From Inia geoffrensis (lineage: Eukaryota; Chordata; Mammalia; Artiodactyla; Iniidae): a DNA stretch of 64,000 nt. The translations under genes were made by a program, and so were the position numbers. This document shows, piece by piece, positions 49,091 through 61,109 of this stretch. Position 1 is the first letter of the stretch, and every line of letters starts with the position of its first letter. Where the stretch lies: NCBI GenBank assembly GCA_036417435.1, contig CM070907.1, forward strand, positions 58,884,001-58,948,000. Direction: 5' to 3'. Under the pieces are notes generated by a model. The model was not told the origin of the DNA, did not search any database, and saw nothing but the letters and a program-made list of their open reading frames with translations.

Positions 49091-49239
49091 TAAAAAATTA
49101 AAAAGTAAAAGAAAATGGACAGACAGAGCCCTAGGACAAATGGTAGAAGCAAAGCTATACAGACAAAATCACACAAAGAGTCATACACAACACACTCACA
49201 AAAAGAAAAAAGGAAAAAGACATATATATATATATTTTG

Positions 49240-49377
49240 GGAAATCTGAGGTCTTCTGCCAGCATTCAGTAGGTGTTCTGTAGGAGTTGTTCCACATGTA
49301 GAGGTATTTCTGATGTATTTATGAGGAAGAAGTTGATCTCCACATCTTACTCCTCCACCATCTTGAAAGTCTCCTTC
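49240..49377 (-). repeat. L1 5' UTR start
   Basis: The complement begins GGAGACTTTCAAGATGGTGG, followed by AGGAGTAAGATGTGGAGATC and the GTGGAACAACTCCTACAGAAC block. These are the first ~140 bases of full-length cetartiodactyl L1 copies and normally hold the element's own promoter. Confidence 0.75.
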
Positions 49378-49380
49378 CTG

Positions 49381-50545
49381 GATGTTTTTATTATTATTTT
49401 TTTGATCATTGCTTTATTTCATAATGACATGCCTTGGTTTATTTTTCATCTTCCTTGTACTTGAGTATTTGTTGAGCTTCTCATATATATCACTTTATAG
49501 TTTCCCTCAAATTTAATAATTTTCAACCATCGTTTCTTCACATTTTTTTTGACACCCCCTATTTATGGGACTCCAGTTACACATATATTAGGCCAACTGA
49601 AAATGTCTCACATCTCACTGGAACCTCTCCTACCTCCTCCTCCCCTATTCTTTTACACTTTGGCTAGTTTTTATTGATACTTTTTATTTTCAAATTTTCT
49701 AATCTTTTCTTCTGCAAGACTTATTTGTTGGGAATTCTATCTAATGCAATTTTTACCTAAAACATTCCAGTTTTGATCTTTAGAAATTCAATTTGATCGT
49801 TTTCTTACTTCTTCCATATCTTCTAAATTTTTAAATGTGTTCATGGCTGCTAATTACATCTTTTTCAGTTCTGGCTTGGTTTCAAATTATTGATTTTTCT
49901 ATTGATTTTTCTCTTCATTATTGGTTGTGTGCTCCTAATTTTTTCATGCTTGGTGATTTTTGATTGGATGCTAAATAAAATGATTATTACCTTGTTTGGT
50001 GGTGGATATATTTATATTATAATATATATTCTTGAGCTTCATTCTGGACTGCATTGAAATTACTTAGAAACAGTTTGATCTTTTTAGGTGTGGGTTTTAT
50101 ATACATTATCCAGGATCAGGGAAGTGCTCAGTCCAGGGTTATTTATCCCTCACTAATGAGGTAAAACCCTTAAGTATATTCTACCCAGTATCCCATGAAT
50201 CATGAGTTATTCTCATATGGCTGATGGAAACATACATTATTCCTGGCCCTGTAGAAATGCTGGGTACTCTGTGTGTGTGTGTGTGGTGTGTGTGTGTGTG
50301 TGTGTGTGTGTTTCTTTCTGTAGCCTCAGGTAGTTTTCTCATATGTATGCACCGACCAGTACTCAGTTAAGCACTCAAAGTGGATCCTTTGCTAATCTCT
50401 GAAGTTCTCTCTCTGTGCAGCATTCTTCTCTATCGTATCTGTTCTGTGAACTCTAGTCATTTTGGTCTCCCAGACTGTCAGCTCCATCTCTTCAACTCTA
50501 AGAATGCACCACGTGTGGTGAGCAATTATCTTACTTGGCCTAGAA
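49381..50545 (-). repeat. Old L1-type remnant
   Basis: From about 49550 the text matches an old L1 family read in complement: GCTTGGTGATTTTTGATTGG, TTCTTGAGCTTCATTCTGGAC, TAGAAACAGTTTGATCTTTTT, CAGTCCAGGGTTATTTATCCC, CACCGACCAGTACTCAGTTAAG and GTCTCCCAGACTGTCAGCTCC. A GT array is inserted at 50271. A 133-codon plus-strand frame across 50380-50781 is a shadow of this repeat and its neighbour. Confidence 0.55.
50271..50311 (+). repeat. (GT)n microsatellite, interrupted once
   Basis: About 20 GT units with a single GG interruption at 50285-50286. Confidence 0.93.
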
Positions 50546-50559
50546 CCGAGGGACAGTCC

Positions 50560-50965
50560 AGGGCAAATCGGACCATATTTGTTACCTTATCACTATGTTC
50601 TTCTTCGAGAGTAAACAGAAAGGCTACATTTCTCAACATCTTTTATAGTTATTTTGTAAAACATGTGACTGAGTGCGGCCAATACAATGTGAGAAGAGGA
50701 GTTTTAATCTACTTTCAAACTTGGTTGTTAAAAATATCATGTTTCTCTGTCCTACTTCTCTACAACAGTGACAAATGGTAGTGTCACAAAGTTCAAGGAG
50801 CTAAAAACTCTGAGTCACTGTTTGGGGGGAAAGCCTCAACTGAGACACTCAATCTGCACTAAATTTTGCATGAGCAAGAAATAAATCTTTACATATTTAA
50901 GTCATTGAGACTTAAGAGTTTGTTACTGCAGCAGAGACTATCCTATCCTAACACACTGAAGAAAT
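50560..50965 (+). repeat. Ancient repeat, family unassigned
   Basis: It contains CCAATACAATGTGAGAAGAGG, then a tail GAGCAAGAAATAAATCTTTAC, AGTCATTGAGACTTAAGAG, TTTGTTACTGCAGCAGAGAC and CTATCCTATCCTAACAC. This tail is common to a well-known old mammalian repeat (LTR or MER class) which I do not name. Confidence 0.5.
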
Positions 50966-51244
50966 CCAGTTTAAAACAATTCTCTTTGTTAGTGTCTATT
51001 AGGTTTTTAGCATTTTGTGGAGATTAGAGAAACTGAAATGAAGAAGAGCCTCAAATGGCTCAAAGAAACAAAATTATATTGCCAGGATAGTTAAGTTGTT
51101 AGATTCTAGATTGGATCTGCCAAAGTTCCAAAAACAAGAAATTCGAACTTTGCTTTAATTTTAGTGTTTCAAAAAACAAACTGAAATTGGTAGAGAAATC
51201 CAATGAGTCACTCAATACACATACTATCACTAGTATTTAAATTT

Positions 51245-51375
51245 TGTAGATGAGTGTTCTGAGATTCGGAGATATTAAACAACATACGCAAGGTTACATA
51301 GTTCATAAATGGAAGACACTGAATTTGAACTCAGATCTGTCTGACTGCAAATAATGTCTTAAGTTACTGTAGTCT
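51245..51375 (-). repeat. MIR-like fragment
   Basis: GATGAGTGTTCTGAGATTCGGAG, GCAAGGTTACATAGTTCATAAATGG and TTGAACTCAGATCTGTCTGAC are the complement of MIR, with box B retained. Confidence 0.7.
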
Positions 51376-51394
51376 AGTGAGCACAATTATCAAT

Positions 51395-51465
51395 ATTATT
51401 TGATATAATATTATTATTAAATGATAATATTATTATTAAGTGAGCAATATTATTATTAAAGTTAC
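51395..51465. repeat. ATTATTATTA-type tandem repeats
   Basis: The phrase ATAATATTATTATTAA(A/G) occurs twice and a shorter variant once, with the spacer TGA/GTGAGCA between. It is a small AT-rich tandem array. Confidence 0.7.
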
Positions 51466-52733
51466 AAAATAGTAAGTCCAAAAATCTAATCATTTTTATA
51501 CAAATGCATAGCTAAGCTCCTCCCTTTCTTAGTTCATGCCTTTAACTCTAAAAATTCAGTGTGTTCCCCAACACTGAGATGCTGACACAGGAGAAATTCC
51601 TAGGTATAAAAACACTCTACCAAGTTACAGAAACTTCATTTTCTTAAATAAAATAATCATAACCTTAAAAACATGTAATTCATTTTAGTATGAAAAGTCT
51701 CTTCCATATACTTATTTTCTCATCCTACTCATGTAGGTACTTACATTTAATAGCAGAAGAATGAAACTTATTATTGCCTTAATTGAATTCACTTTTTAAA
51801 TCTAAATTTACAGAAAAATCCATTTAACAAATGTTAGTGTTATATGCAATAACTATTTATGTACTATCCTTGACGCCTCTATCAATCTTTAATTTCTCTT
51901 ATTGAAATATTCCATGTTTTCAGATTACTTTAAAAAATGAGGAGAGATATCAATGTATCATGGTTCTTACTTTTTTAGTTATAAGTTTTCCAACAAGACA
52001 ATTCAGTCATTTTCAGTCTTGAAGTTTTGTTTTATTTGTTTGTTTGTTTGTTTTTAAAGACATCAGCCTTTGTTCTATTTTATTTCCATTTGAAATTGTG
52101 GTACTGCTGAAACACTGTTATTTGTTACTGTGATGAATCCCAAGATAAGCCCCTCAGGAAAAGTGATAGCACATGGAAAACCTAGAAAACTGTTGCCTTA
52201 AAGCACAGTTCTGTTCATGTTGCAAACGTTCTTTTTGTTTGTCTTTCTTGGATTCTTTCCTTATAACCCAGGGCATTTGCATAAAATACACGTCTTGTTG
52301 AGAATGCAGCCTATCCTTCATGAGAAGTCAAAGAATGATATCAATATACTTTCAAAAGATGAAAAACTCTGCAGGTACAAATATTAGAATAAGAATATAG
52401 AAAGATAAAAAAAGAATATAGAAAGAGATTGAAAAACCTATCTTGGGCTACATTTTAATTTTATTTATTACTGAATCTAGAATTAAGCTATACAGATCTA
52501 GACTTTGTTATTCTGTAACTCCAAGGATCTGGAATTCCAGATATATCTTTAAACATGGTCTACATTCTTACAAAAATATAATACATATATACATAACAAA
52601 TGTATATATATATATAATTTTTGCTATATGATACATATAATTGAATATTTCTATATGTTCATATATATTTGTGTGTATATACATATATGGATATGTGTAT
52701 TCATGTGTGTATACATACATATGCACAGACACA

Positions 52734-52775
<42 letters not shown>

Positions 52776-53215
52776 ACTCTTGGTTGAATGCCCCAGCATG
52801 GATAAAACAGTGCTAAAATGATATACTATATAAAAAGGCTCCTCAGAAAATTACTCCATTTAGAAATATAAAAGCTCATAGGAGTACATTTACAATCTTA
52901 GAAATGAAAGAATATTTTATCAAAATAGCTAATGAAATTTTAAACAAAGGTTCTACTTTCACACCAACACCTTTGATGATAGAGAACTAAAAAGAGCAGG
53001 AAAACTACCTACAATAACAAGGAGCAGCAACACCGATAAGCAAATCCATTCAGCCTAGAGTCAGGATTGAACAGAGAGAAATACTGCACTGTGGAGTACA
53101 ATAGAACTAATTTCAAACTGCTCTGATGTTAATTTCTATGATTCTGTCAACAATAGTAACAATATTTTTTGCTTGAGGTGTAATGGATGGCCTTCCTTTT
53201 TAGTATCTGTCTCCA
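51466..53215. other. No gene; simple repeats only
   Basis: A (TTTG)n stretch sits at 52037-52056 and a TA/TG/CA-rich compound tract at 52575-52770. Otherwise AT-rich with no supported gene or named repeat. Confidence 0.4.
52732..52769 (+). repeat. (AC)n microsatellite
   Basis: About 18 AC units with one AAAC interruption near 52734, preceded by a degenerate TATATG/CATATA-rich region from 52590. Confidence 0.93.
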
Positions 53216-53219
53216 GCTT

Positions 53220-54065
53220 CTGCAACTGGACCAGGTACAGCTAGGCAAAGGAACAAATACACTCCTTACAAATTTGAAGATCCTTTAGCTTTTCACCACC
53301 TCAGATATCAAGGTCAACCTCCTTATTACGGCCAGCAGAGCATTTACACTGTATCCCCTTTGACCTCAGTCAAACTTCTTGGTCTCATGTTCCACCTCTT
53401 TCCTCATATGGTTCCTGTGTCCAGCCATTATACATGTGTAATGCGCTGATCACATGGTGCTACTTCAGGTCTCAGTGCCTTTGCACACACAGCTTCCCAA
53501 ACTTGGAACAATGACCTAACAGGCTCTCACTCTGCATTTAAGACCCAAAGCAAAAGCCATTTCCTCTGCAAATCCTTTATGAGAAAATCCTCCTCATTTC
53601 CCTAAATTTTTCTCTCCCCATTTTGGCTCAATATTCCCAAGGAGAAAGTAGAGTATGTGTTTAGGGATCTAAAACCAAATATTTAAATATGGATTTACTA
53701 CTTATTGCAACAGTGACCATACTCAAATTATTTATTTACAGTTTCAGTTTATTCACAAATAAATCAGGCGTGATAAAATCAAAATTATAGGTTTTTCATT
53801 AAGACTTAAGGAAATATACAAATTAAAGTCCCTAGAAGAGGCCTAACACAATAGATGCTCAAGAAATACTCTCTTCGTTCACTCTTTTCCCTACATCCCT
53901 GTGAGCTTTTCACAAACCAAAGTAATTTATCTTACTTTCCACATACATATATATGGGACCTCCTGGTCATGAACAGCTATGACTGATGGAAAGCTATTCA
54001 TCTTTGCACCCTCAAACCTGGCAAAACAGTGTAGATCTTCAAGGATCCTTATTAAATGTATCAAA
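53220..54065 (+). repeat. L2 LINE 3' portion
   Basis: ATCAAGGTCAACCTCCTTATTACGG, AGCCATTATACATGTGTAATG, GGTCTCAGTGCCTTTGCACAC (a hallmark L2 phrase), AAGCAAAAGCCATTTCCTCTGC and TCTTCAAGGATCCTTATTAAATG. The MIR-like block at 53690-53860 may be an insertion. Confidence 0.7.
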
Positions 54066-54935
54066 TAAATAGCTCCCTTTTACTATGTTTTGTTTTTTTC
54101 CCCATATGAATGCATATACTTAATATAAAATAATGAAACCACAGATATCTTCAAACCATGCTTTCATTTTATCTTACTATTGTAATTGTCCATTTTGTTC
54201 CATAATGCTCTTAATTATTATAAGAAGAGTATTTATTATTTCATCATGCTGAGTGATGTACCATAAATTCATAGCCTCCCAAATGCTGTTAAGTACCCAG
54301 TCTCTTATTTTTTACCATTAAACTGACATTTTAATAAGCATCTTAATGGATACATGTTTTTTCCTTCAAAATATAATTCATAGTGTGCATTATCAGAATG
54401 CAGTGATAGGTCAAAGAAGGAGTGAATATTCCTTTGGCTCTTGAAATGATTTGCTAAATTACTTTCAAAAAGATTTGTGCCGGTAGTTCACTCTATCGCC
54501 AGTCAGGGATGTCAACTGCACCAAAATCTAGTGAGATCTACATTTAATCTTTCAGCAGACACCTACTATTTCATCTGCCCTTCACTTCCCCTCTTCCTAT
54601 GGGAACTCCTATCATACACCAACCATGTCCTTCTATTGGAAGTTATTTGCTAACTTAAACCCCGTCTTATTAGACAGAATTAATTGCTCTAATAATAAGT
54701 AACTGAGCCAATATTCCTCACTGAGAATTTTCAAGTTGGTAATGAAATAGGGAGTCAATCTCTTTCTTAGGCTAGGAGGTAAAGGTTGTAAAGTTGAAGC
54801 CTTTTCATTTCACTCCCCGATGCTTGAAACTTAATATGGTTACCTCCTCCCATTATGCTCCATCACTTTCTGGTTGCTTTCTATAGTACTACCTGTATTT
54901 TTTATAGAACATGTATAAAATGATTTATGGCTCAA
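54066..54935. other. No gene; possible old L1 fragment near 54330-54530
   Basis: TGCAGTGATAGGTCAAAGAAGG and ATTACTTTCAAAAAGATTTGTGCC resemble a diverged old L1 3' region. Not secure. Confidence 0.3.
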
Positions 54936-54939
54936 TTGT

Positions 54940-55095
54940 TTATTTTCTCTCTCCATATCCCCCCATCCTTCTGTAGTAGTAATCTTCATGAGGGCCCATA
55001 GTTTCAGTCTTATTCGTTAATGCATCCCTAACACCTGGAAAAGTACCTGGTGTAGAGTAGGTTCTCAAGAAGTATTTTTTGAATAAATATTGCAT
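54940..55095 (+). repeat. L2 LINE 3'-end fragment
   Basis: AGTAGTAATCTTCATGAGGGCCC, CATCCCTAACACCTGGAAAAG, GTAGGTTCTCAAGAAGTATTTTTTGAATAAATA follow the L2 terminal order. Confidence 0.7.
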
Positions 55096-56340
55096 TAACA
55101 TGTGACATATCCACTATTCTGTCAAGAAGTTGGAACTGAAGTTGATTCACAAAAGAATTTTGGTTAACAAAGACCAAAGTTTTGAATCTTGCTCAAAGAC
55201 AGTATCTGCTTTCATTTCCTTAGTTTTCATTGCTTAAAAAGTAAAATTCAGGGCATGCAAGAATATAACTTCTTCCAATGAGGAATTTGTGGAAATACGT
55301 ACAGAAATAAACTCTCTTGTAATCAAGGCCTCTTGTCAAGTTCCACCAGCCATTTGTCATGTCGTTAATTCTCTGTCCAATTTCATATGGAGGAAAGGAG
55401 TTTTACAACAAGAGCTCATTGCAGAAATTAAAACTCAAACTGGCTGTCCCCTGTTCATTTGCCACACGACACAGGTTTCTGGTGACATTCAGCTAATGAA
55501 TTTTCTTCATGGTTAACTACCCATTATAGGTGGCCACTATAATGGAAACATTCAGCCTGAGCTGCACCCCTTACAAGCAAGGTAGTTGTGTAAAGGGTCA
55601 TTAATATGAGTGAGCTGGGACAGTCTTCTTTTATGAAGTCAGAGAAAAATGGAGCTTGAAAAATGTTGCTCACAATCAAACAAACTGCTGAAACAAAAAA
55701 TATGCTCTGTTGGACTGTAACATCTGTTCTTTTTTATGAGGATAGAAGGCAAAAGTTATGCAAAATTAGATAGTATATGCAATAGGAACAATTTTTCTTA
55801 ATTTAATTCTTCAAGATACATTGGAGAAAAGGCAAAAAGAAAGAAAAAAAAGTCAAAGCAACTGCCCGATCATTTTTCTTTAAATATTAACATCCTCTTG
55901 TATTTGCCTACATTGTCAAAAGCCTCTGTAGAATTTACAGTGGGAAGACTTTCACCGTCGCTTAATCTGTAGTGACATCTGGTGGCCCAAATTACTCAAG
56001 TGGTTGGAGAAAACTCTCACATCTTCATTATACATCTTTTAAGACTCCTTAGTGTATATGCCTCTTTACGTGGTCACCACTAAGAATGAGTTAACCCTTT
56101 CTTGGATTCTAAAGCCAAGTGTGCATGTGTGATGTGTGAGAGAATGGAGGGATAGCAAAACTAAATTTATAAAGACTATAATCATGCCTTATTCTGGGAT
56201 TAAAGTGAAATCTCACTTTATGATTCTTTCTCATTTACAAATTATTTGTTTTTGTATATTATTTTGAACTAAATTAATAAATAAAATACTGAATTCTTAC
56301 TAATCATCAAATACTATGGATACTTTGCCTCTTTGAACTA
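55096..56340. other. No gene; repeat-free segment
   Basis: About 1.2 kb with no named repeat, less AT-rich between 55300 and 55600. A 75-codon frame at 55289-55516 has no recognisable domain. A CTCF-like motif is listed separately. Confidence 0.4.
55970..55987 (-). promoter_or_regulatory. CTCF-like binding motif
   Basis: Complemented, the site reads GGGCCACCAGATGTCACTA. This follows the CTCF core (CCACYAGRKGGCRCTA) with one mismatch at the usually invariant second G. It sits in a repeat-free segment. Motif match only; occupancy unknown. Confidence 0.4.
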
Positions 56341-56344
56341 TCAT

Positions 56345-56460
56345 TGATTCATTCAACAAATATTATATTGAGCATCTACTATGGACCACATTATTATAAA
56401 AGTTTACTTGTAAATAGATTTAATCATCCCAACTTTATCAGTGGAAAAATCGACATGTGA
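56345..56460 (-). repeat. L2/MIR-like fragment
   Basis: GATTCATTCAACAAATATTATATTGAGCATCTACTATGGACC is the complement of the L2 tail. Confidence 0.6.
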
Positions 56461-56719
56461 TTTTCAACATGTGATCAACATATGATTTTTTTAGTATGCT
56501 TTTTACTTTTTTTCAATCCTCAGAATATTGTGTGTTTTGGCGCATTTAGCAATTATCCAAGATATGCTTGATAATTGAATGCCTTTGATTACTGGTATAC
56601 TGTGCATTTCTCATATATTCATCCATCATTAATAGAATAATGAAGCAACACATTCTTATTCTATTCTCCTATTCTCAATAAATTGGTACACTTTTCATCC
56701 ACTTACACAAAGAACCTAG
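56461..56719. other. No gene recognised
   Basis: AT-rich, no supported feature. Confidence 0.4.
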
Positions 56720-57515
56720 GAGAGATATCCTTGATCTCTCTTCTTTCTACAAGCTTAAATCCGATCCGTCACCAACTGCTGTTGATTTACTTCCTGAACA
56801 GATTTTATGCCTATTGAAATCTCTCCATATATCATAACCTTAGTGTGAATTCCCACGATCTCTCAACAGGACCACAAACAGGACTAACTAATCTCTTCAC
56901 ATTTACTTTTATCCTCCTCCCAATCTCCTCTACTCTGCAGCCAGAGCCATCTTTTCTAAACAGAATCTTTTTGTCATCTCCCTGCTTAGAATCCTTCACT
57001 GACTTTCCACTGCACGGACAAAATGATACAAATATTTAACCACGCACGGTCTTACTGGGTCTTATACCTTCAGCCTCAACCCACAAACGGGTCTTCTTTG
57101 AACACCTTAAACAATTCATACTCTTTCAAGTCCCACAACCTTTGTGAACCCTGCTTCCTCTTAGAATACTCTTCTTATCCCACCTTACCTAGGAAACTCC
57201 TATTCATTTTTCATGTATACATTTACAAGTTACTTCTTCATAAAAACCTAAGCTGGACTTCCTGTCCATATTACCTCCCGCCCCCAACACACACAAATTA
57301 TATACAAGCATTTACCTTTCTTTTCACACTTATCTCAAGGGTAATTTAACACTTCTTTGATAAGTGGATTAATATTTGCCTCTACTCCTAGACTGCAAGC
57401 TCCTTAAGAAATGGAAGTGTGTTTACTTTTGTTAAGCATTGTATCCTTAGAACCTAGACCAAGATCTGGCATACTCATTGCACTTGTTCATTAAATATCG
57501 ACTAAAAGGATCTCT
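56720..57515 (+). repeat. L2 LINE 3' portion
   Basis: GATATCCTTGATCTCTCTTC, AGCCAGAGCCATCTTTTCTAAAC, CTGCTTAGAATCCTTCACTGACTTTCC, GACTGCAAGCTCCTTAAGAAATGG and CATTGCACTTGTTCATTAAATATC follow L2 order over about 800 bases. It is among the most complete L2 fragments in the window, without an intact frame. Confidence 0.8.
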
Positions 57516-57538
57516 CTCTCTCCATATTTTTTATGTAT

Positions 57539-57582
57539 ACACACACTCACACGCACACATACACACACACACACATATATTT
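57539..57582 (+). repeat. Imperfect (CA)n microsatellite
   Basis: CA units with CTC, GC and TA interruptions, directly after the L2 tail. Confidence 0.85.
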
Positions 57583-57863
57583 AACAGAATGGTATTGGAC
57601 CGCAAAACTCTTCAGCTCAAAATCTGGTGCTGTTGCTTTCTAGTTCTCTACATTGATGCCTTACTTCCATTTTGTAGGAAAGTGTGTAAGCAGGACCCAA
57701 GTTGAGTTCCTCTGGAATACTCTGCATCACACAGCAAATTTATCTTAGGGGATGAGAAGGATGGAAGACAGGTGGTGGAGGAGCCAAGTGGTGACCAGCA
57801 ATTCTACTGAGAAGTAAGAGTGTAGGAAAAAGGAAGTGCAGTAAGCAGGGGAATTACGATTTT
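57583..57863. other. No gene recognised
   Basis: A 75-codon frame ends near 57705 without a domain. Confidence 0.4.
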
Positions 57864-57915
57864 ACACATATACACGCACACAGACACGTGTGTGTGCTTC
57901 TGTGTGTGTGTGTGT
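57864..57915. repeat. Inverted CA/TG repeat (hairpin-capable)
   Basis: A CACATATACACGCACACAGACAC arm runs into GTGTGTGTGCTTCTGTGTGTG. The centre ACACGTGT (57886-57893) is a perfect palindrome containing the E-box CACGTG. Confidence 0.75.
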
Positions 57916-59055
57916 TCACTTTTAACAACCATAAAAACTTTAAGAGACATCAACTATGGATAGAGCATTTGCTAAGGAAGTACAGATGGTGCCCTTGTAA
58001 GGCTGAAGGGCTTTAGGACTACTAAGAAGTATACCCTGGAAAGGCACACTAAGAAAGAGGTCAGAGAGTTTCCCAAGACAGAGGTGGGTGATAAGGGAGC
58101 AAGTTACACTCTTAGCTTTGAATGACAAGGTTAGAGACCTGGGTCAGGGGAACCCCTACCTGTTTTCTAAAGATTCCTTATTTGTGTATAGATATATGTA
58201 GACAAAAGTAGTACATTATGCATGATTTATATTTCTAGTTTTACTTTGAGATTATTTTCCTTGTCCTCTGCATTGTGTGATAAAGAACATAGCTTAATGA
58301 AACACATAATTGGGTATTTAGAAATACATAGCAAAGATATGAATGGGTAAGACCTAGGATATATCTTTTTAAAGTGCTGACTGTAACAACCACAATTGTT
58401 TGTAATGAATCTATTTAAGACTGTACACTTCCTCTCATCCTTCATTTCTGAGGAATTATTTCTGGCATGTCTCAAAAGTGTATTATGAAAGCAAAAATGG
58501 GGAAAAAACGGGGACGCTCCAAAGGCATACCAGAGGAGAGAGGAAGCATACACATTGATTTGACAATTAACAAATAGCTGTGGTTTTTAATTAAGTGGGC
58601 ACAGCAAAAATACATGTCCGAACTCCAACCTTTGTCACTTGAAATAGACTCTCTAGGATGTGGAGCCAAGATGTACCTGCTTTGAAGAAGCTCCCCAGTG
58701 ATTTTTCTGAGCATCCTTGTTTATAAGAACTCAGAAATATAGACTAGAAGCAAAGAGTCGGGGGAGGGGATTATTACCCTGCTAGTTGATTCAGTACATT
58801 CCAAGCAACATTATGGGTTCCAACATTCCAAACCCAACACTATGGGTTTTCATTTTTCCATATGTTTTCCTTGATGTTTCATCAGTCTCAGTAGCCATTC
58901 TGTTTTCCCATTACCAGGGCTTTAAAGCATCCTTCCATGTAAAGTTTTCCTATGTTCTTTAGTCAGAATGAACCCCCACCTTCCTTCAAGTTCCCATGGC
59001 TCTTTCAGTTTGATTACAATCATCATTTTGCTTAGCCTCACAATACTTAAGCTTG
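57916..59055. other. No gene recognised
   Basis: Minus-strand frames of 80-108 codons (58227-58714) are open but show no domain. AT-rich. Confidence 0.4.
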
Positions 59056-59059
59056 TGTT

Positions 59060-59165
59060 CGCTCTTTAGGTAAAAAGCTTATTTAGGTCTACAGCCCACC
59101 AGGCCCTTTGCATAGAGCTTTGTGCACACAAAGTGCTCAATTAATGTTACTTGAAAGAAATAAAG
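59060..59165 (+). repeat. L2 LINE tail fragment
   Basis: ACCAGGCCCTTTGCATAGAGC and CAAAGTGCTCAATTAATGTTACTTG match the L2 terminal sequence. Confidence 0.5.
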
Positions 59166-59244
59166 GATGACCAAGTTAATGAGTGATTTTTGCTTTCAAT
59201 TTTAAATTCATATTCAAGAAAGTATACCATAGTGGTTTAGATGT

Positions 59245-59445
59245 TAGACTCCAGAGTACAAGTGTCTGGGGGCTTATGCCAGTTTGGCCATTTATTTAAT
59301 AACTTAGTACTTCAGCTTTCATATCTGGTAAACAAATATTGTAATAATGTCTACCTAAAGGGCTGTTAGAAATATTAAACATTAGCACATGTTAAATGCT
59401 GAGCATCTGGCATGTAGAAAGTGTTCGGTAGATGTTGGCTGCCTT
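59245..59445 (+). repeat. MIR-like SINE
   Basis: TTAGACTCCAGAGTACAAGTG, CTTCAGCTTTCATATCTGGTAAAC, GGGCTGTTAGAAATATTAAAC and GAGCATCTGGCATGTAGAAAG in MIR order. Confidence 0.7.
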
Positions 59446-59875
59446 GATGGTACCGCCAGTATACAAAGACATTGTTCTCAGTCATAATCAGAACAGTTGG
59501 AGAGTGTTTGCTGTATCTCCTCTTTTTATCTCAGTTTAAATTACGTTATAATAAAGTGAAATCTCATACTGAGTTGATCCAGCTTCTTCTCAAGGAGTCC
59601 AACCACTTGCTGGAGATACGTTAATCTTAATAAATTCTGTGAAGCATTATCATAATTAATATTTATCAAGCGCCCAGTGTGGAATGTACAGCATACAGAA
59701 GACAGACAACTTGAATTTGTAGGATGCAAGTCTAATATTTTTCTACCTCTGCAATGGCGTTTTAATCAAGGATTCCAGTAGACAGCCCAGAGAGCCTTTT
59801 CGGAATCCACACAGCTTCTGTGACTGACAGAAGTCCCTCATGTGCCCCATCTAAAATAATCTGAGAGGAGACTAG
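59446..59875. other. No gene recognised
   Basis: AT-rich; no supported feature. Confidence 0.4.
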
Positions 59876-59879
59876 ATAT

Positions 59880-60070
59880 AATAGAAAAAGACTGAGTTGC
59901 ACGAAGATGTTCCTGGGTTTGAGATCAAGATCTAAATTTGGCTTTATGGTTTTTAGCAAGATATTTCACCACTCTGGGCTCCAGCTATTTTTACCTTTAA
60001 AACTAGAATTATAAAAATTACATGGTAGAATTGGTACACGGCAGGCATTAAATGTCAAAATGTCATGGTT
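59880..60070 (+). repeat. MIR-like SINE
   Basis: TGGGTTTGAGATCAAGATC, GCAAGATATTTCACCACTCTGGGCTCCAGC, and TTACATGGTAGAATTGGTACACGGCAGGCATTAAATG in order. Confidence 0.65.
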
Positions 60071-61105
60071 ATTATTTTTTTTCAGTCAGTTAAAAATGAT
60101 TTGTTTGAAATGTCATTACGTTTCCAAGATTCAATGTTCTAGGAACTCATCCTAGGTCATCAGACTTACTTAAATATTTGCATGAAGAATTTCAGTTGCT
60201 CAGAGTCACAACATTTCATATTGGTCATAAGAATTGTCAGCAGCTGCACAAAAACCAACTTCAAAGCCCTTTGCATTAATAGCACATAGTCTGGTTATGG
60301 GGTGATGTTTCTCTCACCCATAATAAATGACCTGCAGGTCAAAGAAGAGTAATCGTCCTTGCAGTCACTGGCTTTGTAAGGTGACTCACCTTTCTGATTG
60401 AGATATTTCTCTACCAATGCCTATTTAGAGAAATGAGAACTGTAAAGAAGATGAAAGCACATCAAACATTTATCTCAAAAGTTTCATTTTCTAAGGAATA
60501 GCAGGTGTGTCACACAGTTTCTCAGAGGGGCAAAGACCCCGAAGCCTCTCCTGGTACTCATGGAGATGGATGGCAGAGTGTATGTAGTGTGGGATGGATA
60601 GCCAGGGATAAATTCTCCACTTGGAGACACTGGGTCCAAGCACTACAAGACTCATAAGTCTTCTCACAAGATTCAAAGTCTCAGAAACAATTAAATTGTT
60701 GTGAACAAAACAAAATAGAAAACTCCTATAGGAGATGGTATTAAAAATGGACATAAATTCAATTTGGACTACCTTTAAATCACGCTGTTAAAAACTCACC
60801 AATGATGGCCTCTGTCTGAGTCATACTTCTCTATCTGTCCTCTATGCCTCCAACCCACCACTGGTACCTGCACTTCTACACACTCATAAAACCCAGAAGC
60901 CAGATTTAGCACCCTGACACTGCTGCTACAGTTAATTTCTTTTTGCTATTAAACCAGGCCAGTACCCAAATATCTAAAAAGGATAATTAGTGTATATAAA
61001 AGTGTCTCAAGTGCAGCATGCTTTGTAAATATTATTTAACCAAGAAGATATCCTTTCACAGAGATAAAGTCTTTCAAACATATTTTTACCTGGAGGTTTT
61101 CTTCA
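60071..61105. other. No gene recognised
   Basis: An 87-codon minus-strand frame (60491-60754) has no domain. No named repeat is apparent over 1 kb. Confidence 0.4.
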
Positions 61106-61109
61106 AATA

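Noticed and set aside
50380..50781. 133-codon open frame
   Set aside because: It spans the junction of two old repeats (old L1 and an unassigned tail repeat) and reads across both without a domain.
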